From Bacteroidota bacterium (lineage in GTDB: Bacteria > Bacteroidota > Bacteroidia > Bacteroidales > F082): 64,000 nt of DNA. The notes beneath the pieces were generated by a model that saw only the letters and a list, made by a program, of their open reading frames with translations, did not search any database and had not been told where the DNA came from. Position 1 is the first letter of the stretch. Every line of letters begins with the position of its first letter. A program made the translations under genes and the position numbers. Location of the stretch: assembly GCA_009773165.1 (NCBI GenBank), contig WOUZ01000002.1:62001-126000 (forward strand), in the 5' to 3' direction. Of the stretch, positions 25,395 through 35,315 are shown in pieces.

Positions 25395-25901
25395 TTATTC
25401 AATGATTACCATAGGCTGATCACCATTCACGGTGTCGCCTTCCTTCACTAAGATGCGTTTGATGATGCGGTCCTGTTTTACTTTGTATTCACTTTCCATT
25501 TTCATGGCAGAAACGATGATCACAGTTTCACCGGCTTTTACCTCATCGCCTTCTTTGAAAAGAATTTTAACAACTTTTCCGGGCATGGGTGATGTAATGA
25601 CGTTGGTATCCTCACCTTCATCTTTTTTGCGGTTCATCAGGTACTTGGCTTCGGCATCGATGATATCGACAGCAAAAGTTTCATAAAGGGTGTTCACTGT
25701 GTATGACTTCCCTGTGCGACCTTCAACGAGTTCAACATTGAATGATTTGTTGTCGAGCAGGATGCTGTAAACACCTTGCTCAACTTCTGCGATATCCAGC
25801 TCATAAATTTTGTTGTCGATGGCAATCTGATACATGCTGCCATCTTTCCCCAATAATTCGATGGTGGAAATACGGTCGTTAATTTTTACTTCGTATGACA
25901 T
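25395..25901 (-). CDS. Biotin carboxyl carrier protein of acyl-CoA carboxylase
   Basis: 168 residues. The last 75 form a biotinyl domain with the biotin-attachment lysine in [11 protein letters not shown], preceded by the [20 protein letters not shown] strand pattern. The first 90 residues form a beta-rich region, as in the C-terminal part of propionyl-CoA carboxylase alpha chains, with a charged linker (NRKKDEGED). It carries CO2 between the biotin carboxylase upstream (19-base gap) and the carboxyltransferase downstream (22-base gap). Confidence 0.9.
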   Translation of the reverse strand: MSYEVKINDRISTIELLGKDGSMYQIAIDNKIYELDIAEVEQGVYSILLDNKSFNVELVEGRTGKSYTVNTLYETFAVDIIDAEAKYLMNRKKDEGEDTNVITSPMPGKVVKILFKEGDEVKAGETVIIVSAMKMESEYKVKQDRIIKRILVKEGDTVNGDQPMVIIE

Positions 25902-25920
25902 TTTGTTTTAATTTTTTCGA

Positions 25921-27429
25921 TTAGAAGCGTAAAACTGAGCGTTTTCTGCCAAAGTCTTTCCAATTGTTGCCCAAATGCTTTTGAGGTTTATCGGGCTGCA
26001 GACGCTCAAGCTTAGTGATATAATCTACAAAAGCGGTAATTGCTGCCACATCCATGCAGCGTTCTGTGCAAACTGCGCGGGGTTGCAGGTATTGCTGATT
26101 TTCTTCAATAAAATGTGTGTTGTAGCGGCCTTCAATAAATGCAGGGACCTCCATAATGCGGTGCAAATATGGGATTGAGGTTTTAACTCCGGTGATTTTA
26201 TAAGCGTAAAGCGCTCTTTTTAAACGTGCTATAGCATCCTTGCGAGTTTCGCCCCAAACGATAAGTTTTGAAATCATTGGGTCATAATACATCGGAATTT
26301 CATAACCAACATACGCATACCCATCGTGACGAACCCCCAGGCCAAGCGGCTCGGTGATGTGTTTGATGATACCGGGAGATGGCATGAAATTATTATCAGG
26401 ATCTTCAGCGTAAATACGCACTTCAATGGCATGTCCATTCTGACTAAGATCTTCTTGTTTAAATTCAAGTGGCAGTCCGTTTGCAATATTTATTTGCTGT
26501 TTCACCAGGTCAACACCAACAACACGTTCAGTTATAGGGTGCTCTACCTGCAAGCGGGTGTTCATCTCGAGGAAATAATAATTCAGGTTATCATCAACGA
26601 TAAACTCAATTGTTCCTGCACCGTAATAGTCAACAGCCCTGGCTGCAGCCACTGCATCAGCACCCATTTTCATGCGCACTTCAGGTGTCATGATGGGGGA
26701 GGGGGTTTCTTCCACCACTTTCTGATGACGCCTCTGAACCGAACACTCCCGCTCAAAGAGGTGGACAATATTTCCATGTTGGTCGCCCAACACCTGAAAC
26801 TCGATGTGGTGAGGTGAAGAAATATACTTTTCGATGTACACAGCGTCGTCACCAAAAGAAGCTTTAGCCTCCGAACGAGCCGAACTTACTGCATTTACGA
26901 TGTCCTCTTCACGTTTTACTAACCGCATACCTTTGCCGCCGCCGCCGGCACTGGCTTTGATCATAACCGGCAAACCAATACCTTTGATCACTTCTATGGC
27001 TTTTTTGATATCACGTATGGGCTCGGTAGTTCCAGGTACGACAGGCACGCCGGCAGCTATCATTGTTTTCCGGGCAGTGATTTTGTCGCCCATGGTGTTG
27101 ATTGCATATGGCGATGGCCCGATAAAGATAATGCCCTCTTTCTGGCAAAGCTCAGCGAAGCGGGCATTTTCCGATAAAAATCCATAGCCGGGATGAATAG
27201 CATCAGCTCCTGATAGTTTGGCAACTTCAATAATTTTATCCATCCTCAAATAACTCTCTGAAGAAGGGGCAGGACCAATCGGATAGGCATCATCAGCGTA
27301 TCGCACATGCATGGCCTTGCGGTCAACATCTGAATAAACTGCAACGGTTTCAATGCCCATTTCACGGCACGACCGCATGACTCTAATCGCAATTTCGCCC
27401 CTGTTGGCAACGAGTACTTTCTTTATCAT
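25921..27429 (-). CDS. accC: Biotin carboxylase subunit of acyl-CoA carboxylase
   Basis: 502 residues from MIKKVLVANRGEIAIRV, the universal family start; the TTG-extended frame is rejected. ATP-grasp features are present: the glycine-rich loop ASAGGGGKGMR, the ligands in FLEMNTRLQVEHPITE, and RRHQKVVEETP. It carboxylates biotin with ATP and bicarbonate. A C-terminal tail of about 50 residues beyond the usual AccC end (after NTHFIEEN) contains conserved-looking helices and may contact the carrier protein. First gene of the three-gene operon; no consensus promoter was located with certainty. Confidence 0.92.
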   Translation of the reverse strand: MIKKVLVANRGEIAIRVMRSCREMGIETVAVYSDVDRKAMHVRYADDAYPIGPAPSSESYLRMDKIIEVAKLSGADAIHPGYGFLSENARFAELCQKEGIIFIGPSPYAINTMGDKITARKTMIAAGVPVVPGTTEPIRDIKKAIEVIKGIGLPVMIKASAGGGGKGMRLVKREEDIVNAVSSARSEAKASFGDDAVYIEKYISSPHHIEFQVLGDQHGNIVHLFERECSVQRRHQKVVEETPSPIMTPEVRMKMGADAVAAARAVDYYGAGTIEFIVDDNLNYYFLEMNTRLQVEHPITERVVGVDLVKQQINIANGLPLEFKQEDLSQNGHAIEVRIYAEDPDNNFMPSPGIIKHITEPLGLGVRHDGYAYVGYEIPMYYDPMISKLIVWGETRKDAIARLKRALYAYKITGVKTSIPYLHRIMEVPAFIEGRYNTHFIEENQQYLQPRAVCTERCMDVAAITAFVDYITKLERLQPDKPQKHLGNNWKDFGRKRSVLRF

Positions 27430-27743
27430 ATCTGTGTTTTTAGTGTGTTTGCATGTGAATTCCATGCGAAAAAAGCGCGTAAATATAGTCAAATTCTGAC
27501 ATATGATAATTTAGACTAAATATAGTTAAGGACTTTTATTATTCTTTTAGGCTATGCAAAGGTGAGTGTTGAGGGTTGAAAAACCAGGTTTTTATAACCA
27601 CCGGATTCTGTTAATTTGCAGCAAAAATCACCATTTGCAGCATTTTGTAATCATACGTTTTCTTTTTTGATTTCAAAACTGATTCGTGTATCTTTGTCCG
27701 GTTAATGACACAAATGTTGCATAAATTTCCTTTGAACAACTTG
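27430..27743. other. 314-base divergent gap between accC operon and hybrid kinase
   Basis: No gene is seen. It holds a full plus-strand promoter (27667-27696) and a weaker minus-strand CACCTTTG box at 27557-27564 that could serve the carboxylase operon. Confidence 0.45.
27667..27696 (+). promoter_or_regulatory. Full Bacteroidota promoter: TTG-N19-TATCTTTG
   Basis: TTG 27667-27669 and TATCTTTG 27689-27696 with exactly 19 bases between. The first in-frame ATG (27705) is only 8 bases past the box, which favours the later ATG at 27744 as the true start. Confidence 0.65.
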
Positions 27744-29591
27744 ATGAAACTGAAATACTGCCTATTTTTTTTATTATTCGCCTTTTCAACCTCAACAAGT
27801 CAATCGGTAGAGCAAATAAGGGCAATCGACAGCCTTGATCAGCAATTATTAAATGTTGACTCAACTGCAAAAATTGAGCTGTTGTCCGAATTGATTCAAA
27901 GGACAAAAGATATTTCGCCAGAGTTAACCGCAGGCTATCTCCAGCAACAGATGAAATTAGCTGATACATTTGAAAATGTAAAGATTCAAGCAAAATCAAG
28001 ACTCTTGTTGTCGGAACTACTTTACGATAAAGGATTAACAGATTCAGCGATGAGAATGCTTCAGCAGGCATTGCATTTTCGACAACTTGAGCATTTTGAA
28101 ATCACAGCTTCAGCTTCAACTGATGCTGATATTGGCGAAAAATCCCTCTGGCAAACCATAAGTCTTAAATCAGCAATTATATGGAGAACAGTATTGATAA
28201 CGAGTGTTTTAATGCTGTTTGGAGGAGTGATTTTGATGTTGCTTTTTAGTCATCGTCTAAAAGAAAAATATGCTGAAAATCAAGATGCCTATGGTAGCTT
28301 TCAACTCGAGATTGATAAACAAAGGCAACTACTTGAAGCAACCATACAAGAGCGCACACGTGAGTTGGAAGATCAGTTGCAGCAAACAAGAGCTAAGGAT
28401 GTTGAATTAAAGAAAACCCTCAAGCGACTAAAAGATGCAAGTTATTTGAAAAACGCGTTTCTCTCGAATATGAGTCATGAAATCCGCACTCCTTTAAATG
28501 GTATCATCGGTTTTTCCAGTTTGCTCGAGACCGAGCTTGCTATGATGGAAAATAAAGAACTCTACAATTATGCTTCCGGCATCCAACAGAGTGGTGACAG
28601 GCTACTTAATTTAATCAACAACATCATTGAAATCAGTCGTATACAGGCTAATGAAATTGAAGTTGAATTGCATCCTTGCGATGTTGCACTCATCGTAAAT
28701 AATGTATGTGAACCACTCCAATTTACCACAAACGAAAAAGGCTTAAAGTTTAAAACAAAACTTCCTGATTTGCCCAAGGTTTTGGCTGATAATGCCAAAT
28801 TAATGCGGGTGTTGCACATTATTATCGACAATGCAGTGAAATATACTGAAACAGGATTTGTTACTATTTCTGCTTTATACGATCAGCAGCGAAATGATGT
28901 TGTGATAAAGGTAAAAGATACGGGTGTTGGTATGGATGCCAGTTATATGAATTTCCTTTTTGAGGCATTCAGGCAGGAAAGTACTGGCTACAGCCGTCAG
29001 TATCAAGGTGCCGGACTTGGTTTGCCTCTGGCAAAAAAACTCCTCGATCTGATGCATGGCCGTATTGAAATTAAATCAGAAAGAGGCATTGGCACTACTG
29101 TAGAAATTTATTTACCTGCTATACAGGAGGTATCTGAAGATAGTAAACCAACGCTCGAAGTTCTCCCAATTGCAAATGCACCTCAGTTGGGCACACTCGA
29201 CATTTTTATTGTTGAAGATGATCGCATGAACCGTATGGTGCTACAAAAAATCCTGAGTAAAGCCGGCACTTTAACACTTGCAGTTGATGGCAATGAAACA
29301 ATGAAAATCGTTGGAGAGCGGTTTAAAAAGGATCATATCTTCCAGATAATGTTGTTCGATATTAACCTGCCACCACCATGGGATGGCGTAAAGTTGATGC
29401 AGCAAATACGAACTGATTATCCAGCCTATAAATTCATACCGTTTATTGCACAAACAGCTTATGCTATGGCTGGTGATAAGGAGCGTTTCCTTGACGCAGG
29501 CTTCGACGATTATATTGCTAAGCCGATCAATAAAAATGAACTTATGACAAAAATTGAGAATCAGTTAAAATTACGAAGTTCTCAGGAGTGA
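27744..29591 (+). CDS. Hybrid sensor histidine kinase/response regulator
   Basis: 615 residues from MKLKYCLFFLLF, which gives a proper signal peptide; ATGs at 27705 and 27714 would put charged residues before it and sit almost on the promoter. A short helical periplasmic region (about 20-140) with TPR-like character is followed by one membrane helix (about 145-170), a coiled coil, HisKA with the phosphorylated histidine H245 in NMSHEIRTPLNG, HATPase with DNAVKYTETG and GAGLGLPLAKKL, and a receiver domain with D539 in LFDINLPP and lysine in YIAKPI. There is no DNA-binding output domain, so phosphate probably passes to another protein. No partner regulator is adjacent. Confidence 0.88.
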   Translation: MKLKYCLFFLLFAFSTSTSQSVEQIRAIDSLDQQLLNVDSTAKIELLSELIQRTKDISPELTAGYLQQQMKLADTFENVKIQAKSRLLLSELLYDKGLTDSAMRMLQQALHFRQLEHFEITASASTDADIGEKSLWQTISLKSAIIWRTVLITSVLMLFGGVILMLLFSHRLKEKYAENQDAYGSFQLEIDKQRQLLEATIQERTRELEDQLQQTRAKDVELKKTLKRLKDASYLKNAFLSNMSHEIRTPLNGIIGFSSLLETELAMMENKELYNYASGIQQSGDRLLNLINNIIEISRIQANEIEVELHPCDVALIVNNVCEPLQFTTNEKGLKFKTKLPDLPKVLADNAKLMRVLHIIIDNAVKYTETGFVTISALYDQQRNDVVIKVKDTGVGMDASYMNFLFEAFRQESTGYSRQYQGAGLGLPLAKKLLDLMHGRIEIKSERGIGTTVEIYLPAIQEVSEDSKPTLEVLPIANAPQLGTLDIFIVEDDRMNRMVLQKILSKAGTLTLAVDGNETMKIVGERFKKDHIFQIMLFDINLPPPWDGVKLMQQIRTDYPAYKFIPFIAQTAYAMAGDKERFLDAGFDDYIAKPINKNELMTKIENQLKLRSSQE

Positions 29592-29689
29592 CTCCTATTA
29601 AAAGAGCATGTATTAATTAAATGAATGCTGTAACAGCTTTAATTTTTAATACATCATAATGATCATTCAAACCAATTTTTAAATATAAT

Positions 29690-32311
29690 ATGATTAGTAT
29701 GAAGTTATTAAGCAAAAAAAAAATCCGGTTTAAGTCTGTCAGTCGTTTTTTTTCTTTGAGTTTTATTACGTTCATATTTCTGATCCAAAGTTGCTCGACC
29801 ATTGAAAAACCAATGGTTAATGTTCAACATCTACATGATAATTGGTCGTTTTCGGCAGTAGATACACTTCATTTTTACTCTGCTAAAATACCTGGAACAA
29901 TTCATACCGATTTATTTGAAAATAAATTGATACCTGATCCTTTCGAAGGATGCAACGAGAAGCAACTTCAATGGATAGGGAATAACGATTGGGTGTATCG
30001 TACAAGTTTTAATGTTGATTCAGAAGTGTTTAATAACCAGCAGGTATCAATCGTTTTTGAAGGCCTCGATACGTATGCTTCTGTTTCCTTGAACGGCCAT
30101 TTACTTTTCTCATCAAACAATATGTTTAGAACCTGGGAGGTCGACTGCAAACAATTTTTGAAAAAGCAAGGTAATATTCTTGAAGTTGTATTTAGTTCGG
30201 CAAAACAGAAATATAAGGCTGATTCACTGGTTGCTAGTCACTTTTTACCTGGTGGCAAATGGATGTACGCCCGCAAAGCTGCCTATCATTTTGGTTGGGA
30301 TTGGGGGCCGGTGTTCATTACTGCCGGAATTTGGAAACCAGTGTATTTAAAAGGTTGGAATAAAATACTACCAAGTGATTTTTATCTAAAAACAACGCAA
30401 TTGAGTGAGGAGAAAGCATCACTAAACCTATCTTTTGAACTGGATGCGGTTGTTGGTTCGGATGCCGAAATTGTACTTAAATGTATTGATTCTGGTAATG
30501 AAATCTTAAAGAAGGACTTTGAAGTTAGAAAAGGACAAGCGAACTATAGCTTTGATTTCGAAATTCATAATCCCAAACTGTGGTGGACCCACGATCTTGG
30601 AGAACCTTATTTATATGAATGGCAAGTTGAAATAAAGACATCTCAAGGTGAGGTTTTTCAAAAAAATCTTTCTTTTGGTATTCGCACCATCGAATTGGTG
30701 CAAGAGCCTGATTCTGCCGGAGCTTCGTTTTTTATGAAACTTAATGGAGTTCCTCTTTTTGCAAAAGGAGCAAACTACATCCCTCAGCATAGTTTTCTTA
30801 CTAAAGTTAGCGATAGCAGTTATCGGGCTCTGCTTGATAATACAGTGATTTCCAACATGAATATGTTAAGAGTTTGGGGAGGCGGTGTATACGAGAAAGA
30901 ACTTTTTTACGAATTATGTGACCAGAAAGGGGTTCTTGTTTGGCAGGATTTTATGTTTGCTTGTGCGATGTATCCGGGCGACGAGGCATTCCTGATGAAT
31001 GTTAAGAAAGAAGCTGAGGAACAGGTGAAACGTTTGCGCAACCACGCTTGTCTTGCTTTATGGTGCGGCAATAACGAAGTTGACGAAGGTTGGCATAACT
31101 GGGGCTGGCAGAAGCAATATGCTATGGATCAGTCAACTCAGGATATAATATGGAATGATTACACCCAATTGTTTCAGCGACTGCTTCCCGATGTTGTTAA
31201 CGCTTTGGATCACGGAAAAGCCTATGTTTCGAGCTCTCCTCAGAATGGTTGGGGTCGTAAAGAAAGCATGACACAGGGCGATTCACATTATTGGGGTGTT
31301 TGGTGGGGAAAAGAACCTTTTGAAAAGTATCTGGAGAAAGTTCCGCGATTTATGAGTGAGTTTGGGTTTCAAGCTTTGCCTGCAATAGCTACAATTCGCT
31401 CCTTTCAGGATAAATCAGCTGATACCTTATTTTCTCCTTTTTTGCGCTGCCACCAAAAACACCCAACCGGATTTGAAACGCTTTCTACCTACTTAAAATA
31501 TGAAAACTTAGAAGCTAATGATCTTGAATCATTGATTTATGCTACTCAATTGATTCAGGCACAAGGAATTGGAATGGCAATTGAAGCACAGCGCAGCGCG
31601 AAACCCTATTGTATGGGTTCGTTGTATTGGCAACTTAATGATGTTTGGCCGGTTACAAGCTGGTCGGGAATCGATGCACAAGGCAACTGGAAAGCTCTTC
31701 AATATCGCATAAAAGAAGTGTTTGATGAAGTTTTGGTGTCAGTGTTAAAATCAAACGACAGTTTGCAAATTTCTCTCATTTCTGATCGTCGTGATATCGT
31801 AAATGGGAGTCTTACAGTTGATTTGGTTAGTTTTAATGGTAAACGGAATGGGCTATTTACAAAGAAAGTAAGTCTCTCATCAGAAAAAGCAATGCGCGTT
31901 TTCTCTTTAAGAACAAGCGATCTGACTCCAGAAAATCATTGGAATCAATCGTTTATCGAAGTTTGTTTTACCACTGATGAGGGTGAAAAATTTAAGGATA
32001 CCCAGTTTTTGCTTCCAATTGGGCTGCTGAAATTACCTGAAGTACTTCCGGAAATTGAAATTAATAAAGTTGAGAATGGCTTTAATGTGAAACTGAATGC
32101 AACAGAATTTACAGCTTTCAATCAACTGTACCTGACTGAATCTAACGGACATTTCATCGATAATTATTTTCATCTTCAAGCAGGTGAAAGCAGAACCATA
32201 TTTTGTTCTTCTTCACTTTCTTTAAACGATTTTAAAAATCAACTAAGGGTATACAACCTGAATAAGTTAATTCATTCAGGTAAAACTAATTCTGTAATTA
32301 TAAAACCTTAA
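29690..32311 (+). CDS. GH2 beta-mannosidase, lipoprotein
   Basis: 873 residues. A lipobox-like LIQSCS follows a long charged and then hydrophobic leader. The domain order is that of GH2: sugar-binding jelly roll (about 45-220, with the family stretch KIPGTIHTDLFENKLIPDPF), immunoglobulin-like domain, TIM barrel and C-terminal beta domains. The acid/base glutamate is in LWCGNNEVDEGW and the nucleophile in MSEFGFQALP. It removes terminal beta-1,4-mannose, as at the core of N-glycans or from mannans. It is followed after 15 bases by a GH92 alpha-mannosidase, which strongly suggests stepwise mannose removal in the periplasm. Confidence 0.92.
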   Translation: MISMKLLSKKKIRFKSVSRFFSLSFITFIFLIQSCSTIEKPMVNVQHLHDNWSFSAVDTLHFYSAKIPGTIHTDLFENKLIPDPFEGCNEKQLQWIGNNDWVYRTSFNVDSEVFNNQQVSIVFEGLDTYASVSLNGHLLFSSNNMFRTWEVDCKQFLKKQGNILEVVFSSAKQKYKADSLVASHFLPGGKWMYARKAAYHFGWDWGPVFITAGIWKPVYLKGWNKILPSDFYLKTTQLSEEKASLNLSFELDAVVGSDAEIVLKCIDSGNEILKKDFEVRKGQANYSFDFEIHNPKLWWTHDLGEPYLYEWQVEIKTSQGEVFQKNLSFGIRTIELVQEPDSAGASFFMKLNGVPLFAKGANYIPQHSFLTKVSDSSYRALLDNTVISNMNMLRVWGGGVYEKELFYELCDQKGVLVWQDFMFACAMYPGDEAFLMNVKKEAEEQVKRLRNHACLALWCGNNEVDEGWHNWGWQKQYAMDQSTQDIIWNDYTQLFQRLLPDVVNALDHGKAYVSSSPQNGWGRKESMTQGDSHYWGVWWGKEPFEKYLEKVPRFMSEFGFQALPAIATIRSFQDKSADTLFSPFLRCHQKHPTGFETLSTYLKYENLEANDLESLIYATQLIQAQGIGMAIEAQRSAKPYCMGSLYWQLNDVWPVTSWSGIDAQGNWKALQYRIKEVFDEVLVSVLKSNDSLQISLISDRRDIVNGSLTVDLVSFNGKRNGLFTKKVSLSSEKAMRVFSLRTSDLTPENHWNQSFIEVCFTTDEGEKFKDTQFLLPIGLLKLPEVLPEIEINKVENGFNVKLNATEFTAFNQLYLTESNGHFIDNYFHLQAGESRTIFCSSSLSLNDFKNQLRVYNLNKLIHSGKTNSVIIKP

Positions 32312-32326
32312 AAAGAGACCAATTGG

Positions 32327-35266
32327 ATGCGCAATTTTACTGTACTCTGGATTCTTATTGTTCTTTTTTCATCAGTTGCATGTGAAAGAAACAGTGACCT
32401 AAACGAACCTGCAAGTTATATCAATCCTTTCATTGGAACCGCTGGTCACGGACATACCTACCCGGGAGCAACCGTTCCTTTCGGGATGGTTCAATTAAGT
32501 CCTCAAACACGACTCGATGGTTGGGATGGTTGCTCCGGCTACCATTATACTGATTCGCTCATTTATGGGTTTGCGCATACAGCCCTTAGTGGTACAGGTG
32601 TCAGTGATTATGGTGATATTTTGCTGATGCCAACTGTTGGTGAACCTATGTTTATAAATACGGAGTATCGATCGTTATTCCGAAAATCGGAAGAGGGTGC
32701 AACCGCTGGCTACTATCGTGTAAAGTTAGACAAACCGGATGTTCTTGCTGAGTTAACTGCCACAACCAGAGTAGGATATCATAAGTACACTTATCCGGCT
32801 TCGGAGCAATCCAACATTATTATTGATCTGAAACACCGCGATGAGGTAGTAGATTCCTGGATTGAAATTGTAAGTGACACAGAAATTCGTGGTATGAGAA
32901 GGTCAACCAATTGGGCGAAAGACATGGTTTGGTATTTTCATATGGAGTTTTCAAAACCTTTTATCAAAAGTGGTATTGCTGTCAATGACACTCTGATGGA
33001 TGGAATGAAAAAGGCTGCCGGAAAGAGTATCAAAGCGTTTGTGGGATTTCACACGATGGACAACGAATCCGTTGAAGTTAAGGTTGGGCTGTCGGCTGTT
33101 GATGCTGAAGGTGCAAAGAATAATCTGCATCAGGAAGTGCCGGATTGGAATTTCGAACAAGTGAAAGCCAATGCTTTTTCAACATGGAATAAGGAAGTAT
33201 CTAAAATCCTTGTAAAAAAAGGTAGCCCTGAGCAATTGAAAGTGTTTTATACTGCTATGTATCATGCAATGCTTCAGCCTAATACATTCATGGATGTTGA
33301 CAATCGCTACCGTGGAATCGACAGGAATATTCATATGGCGAATAATTTTACAAATTATACAGTTTTTAGTTTGTGGGATACTTTTCGGGCATGGCACCCA
33401 CTGATGACAATCATTGAACAGCAACGAACCAATGACTTTATTCAAACGATGCTGAATATGCACGAAAAAGGTGGTTTGTTACCAGTTTGGGAATTAGCCG
33501 GCAACGAAACCTTTTGTATGATTGGCAACCATGCTATTCCGGTTATTGCCGATGCATGGATGAAAGGCATAAGGGGTTATGATGGCGAAAAGGCGCTTGA
33601 TGCCATGATAAATAGTGCAAATCAAGCTCATTTTGGCCTCGATGTTTACCGTCGTGATGGCTATATTCCCGGAGATAAAGAACATGAATCTGTTTCAAAA
33701 ACTCTGGAATATGCATATAATGATTGGTGCATAGCTTTGATGGCCAAACAGTTGAATAAGGATGATGTGTATTCACACTATTTAAAGGCTGCACAATCTT
33801 ACAAAAACTACTTTGATGCCGGGACAGGCTTTATGCGTCCAAGACTGAATGGCGGATGGATAACGCCTTTTGATCCAACAACGGTTGACTGGCATTTTAC
33901 CGAGGCTAATTCATGGCAGTATAGCTTTTATGTGCCACAGGATATCAATGGTCTTGCTGAGCTGCATGGTGGAAAAGAAAAACTTGCTTCAAAAATTGAT
34001 GAACTTTTTCAAGCTAATGCCGAAGTTGGTGGTCGTGATATGAAGGATATTACGGGTTTAATTGGCCAATATGCTCATGGCAACGAGCCAAGCCATCACA
34101 TGGCCTATTTGTATAATGCATTGCAGCAGCCCTGGAAAACACAGCAGCGTGTGCGGCAAATCATGGATAACTTCTATAGTTCACAACCTGATGGGTTGAT
34201 CGGTAACGAAGACTGTGGTCAGATGTCGGCATGGCTGATAATGAGTGCAATGGGCTTTTATGCAGTAAGTCCGGGTCACACAGATTATGCCATTGGAACC
34301 CCTTGGTTTCCTGAGGTTGAACTATTTATGGAGAATGGAAAAACTTTTAAGATAACGGCTTCAAACCTCTCTAAAGAGAATTTTTACATACGTGCTGCCC
34401 AACTGAATGGTAAACCGTACACAAAAAACTTTCTCAGTCATGCCGATATTATGGCAGGTGGTCATCTGCACTTCGAGATGACAAGTATTCCTGAGAAATC
34501 ATGGGGAAGTGCATCGGGCGATTTTTTTACAACTTCCATTGATCACGACCTCATTTTGCCTGTCCCATATATTAGTGCTCCATCAAAACGGATACGAGAA
34601 GCGATAGAGATTAAAATTGAAAGCTCCACACCTGATTGTGAAATTTTTTACACCCTCGATGGTTCTATTCCTGATAAGGAATCAACACGCTATACAAACG
34701 CTTTTTCTTTGGATAAAACCGCAGCCCTTAAAGCAATTGCTTATCATAACGAACTGGGATATAGCAAGGTAGTTGAAGCTGAGTTTGTGAAAGTTAACAG
34801 CGAAAGATCAGTGAAACTCTTTTCAACTTATCATCCAAATTATCATGGTGGTGGTGATGATGGTCTGATTGATGGTATCCGTGGTGCTGAAAATTGGCGG
34901 CTTGGAGGTTGGCAAGGGTATCAGGGGACTGATTTTGAGGCAATTGTTGATTTGGGTAAGAGTCGGAAAATCAGTTTTATTTCAGCTGGATTTTTACAGG
35001 ATATCCGTTCATGGATTTGGATGCCAAAAGAAGTTGCTATCTACGTTTCAGAAGACGGAAAGACTTTTAACCCGTTAGCGGTTGTTTCACATAAGATACC
35101 TTTTGATAAGGAAGGCTTATTTATGCAGGATTTGGGAATAAATGTGAATACAAAAGCGCGTTTTGTTAAGGTTAAGGCCAGCAACTTTGGCACTATTCCG
35201 GCATGGCATATGGGTGCTGGCGGTCAGGCATATATCTTTATTGATGAAATCATCATAAAAGACTAA
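32327..35266 (+). CDS. GH92 alpha-mannosidase with C-terminal carbohydrate-binding domains
   Basis: 979 residues. A lipobox-like VACE ends the leader. The GH92 signature opens the protein: YINPFIGTAGHGHTYPGATVPFGMVQLSP. Later come the barrel motifs PVWELAGNETFCMIGNHA, GNEPSHHMAYLYN and GNEDCGQMSAW, whose glutamate/aspartate residues bind calcium and catalyse inversion. After about residue 765 there is a chitobiase-type C-terminal domain (IFYTLDGSIPDKES) and an F5/8 type C sugar-binding domain to the end. GH92 enzymes remove alpha-1,2/1,3/1,6 mannose from high-mannose glycans. It forms an operon with the beta-mannosidase. Confidence 0.93.
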   Translation: MRNFTVLWILIVLFSSVACERNSDLNEPASYINPFIGTAGHGHTYPGATVPFGMVQLSPQTRLDGWDGCSGYHYTDSLIYGFAHTALSGTGVSDYGDILLMPTVGEPMFINTEYRSLFRKSEEGATAGYYRVKLDKPDVLAELTATTRVGYHKYTYPASEQSNIIIDLKHRDEVVDSWIEIVSDTEIRGMRRSTNWAKDMVWYFHMEFSKPFIKSGIAVNDTLMDGMKKAAGKSIKAFVGFHTMDNESVEVKVGLSAVDAEGAKNNLHQEVPDWNFEQVKANAFSTWNKEVSKILVKKGSPEQLKVFYTAMYHAMLQPNTFMDVDNRYRGIDRNIHMANNFTNYTVFSLWDTFRAWHPLMTIIEQQRTNDFIQTMLNMHEKGGLLPVWELAGNETFCMIGNHAIPVIADAWMKGIRGYDGEKALDAMINSANQAHFGLDVYRRDGYIPGDKEHESVSKTLEYAYNDWCIALMAKQLNKDDVYSHYLKAAQSYKNYFDAGTGFMRPRLNGGWITPFDPTTVDWHFTEANSWQYSFYVPQDINGLAELHGGKEKLASKIDELFQANAEVGGRDMKDITGLIGQYAHGNEPSHHMAYLYNALQQPWKTQQRVRQIMDNFYSSQPDGLIGNEDCGQMSAWLIMSAMGFYAVSPGHTDYAIGTPWFPEVELFMENGKTFKITASNLSKENFYIRAAQLNGKPYTKNFLSHADIMAGGHLHFEMTSIPEKSWGSASGDFFTTSIDHDLILPVPYISAPSKRIREAIEIKIESSTPDCEIFYTLDGSIPDKESTRYTNAFSLDKTAALKAIAYHNELGYSKVVEAEFVKVNSERSVKLFSTYHPNYHGGGDDGLIDGIRGAENWRLGGWQGYQGTDFEAIVDLGKSRKISFISAGFLQDIRSWIWMPKEVAIYVSEDGKTFNPLAVVSHKIPFDKEGLFMQDLGINVNTKARFVKVKASNFGTIPAWHMGAGGQAYIFIDEIIIKD

Positions 35267-35315
35267 GTACATGGATCAGATTTAGGCAATGAATTCGGCA
35301 ACGAGATAAACTCAG

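Noticed and set aside
26326-26817. 163-residue plus-strand frame opposite biotin carboxylase
   Set aside because: Antisense shadow; no start signal or domain.
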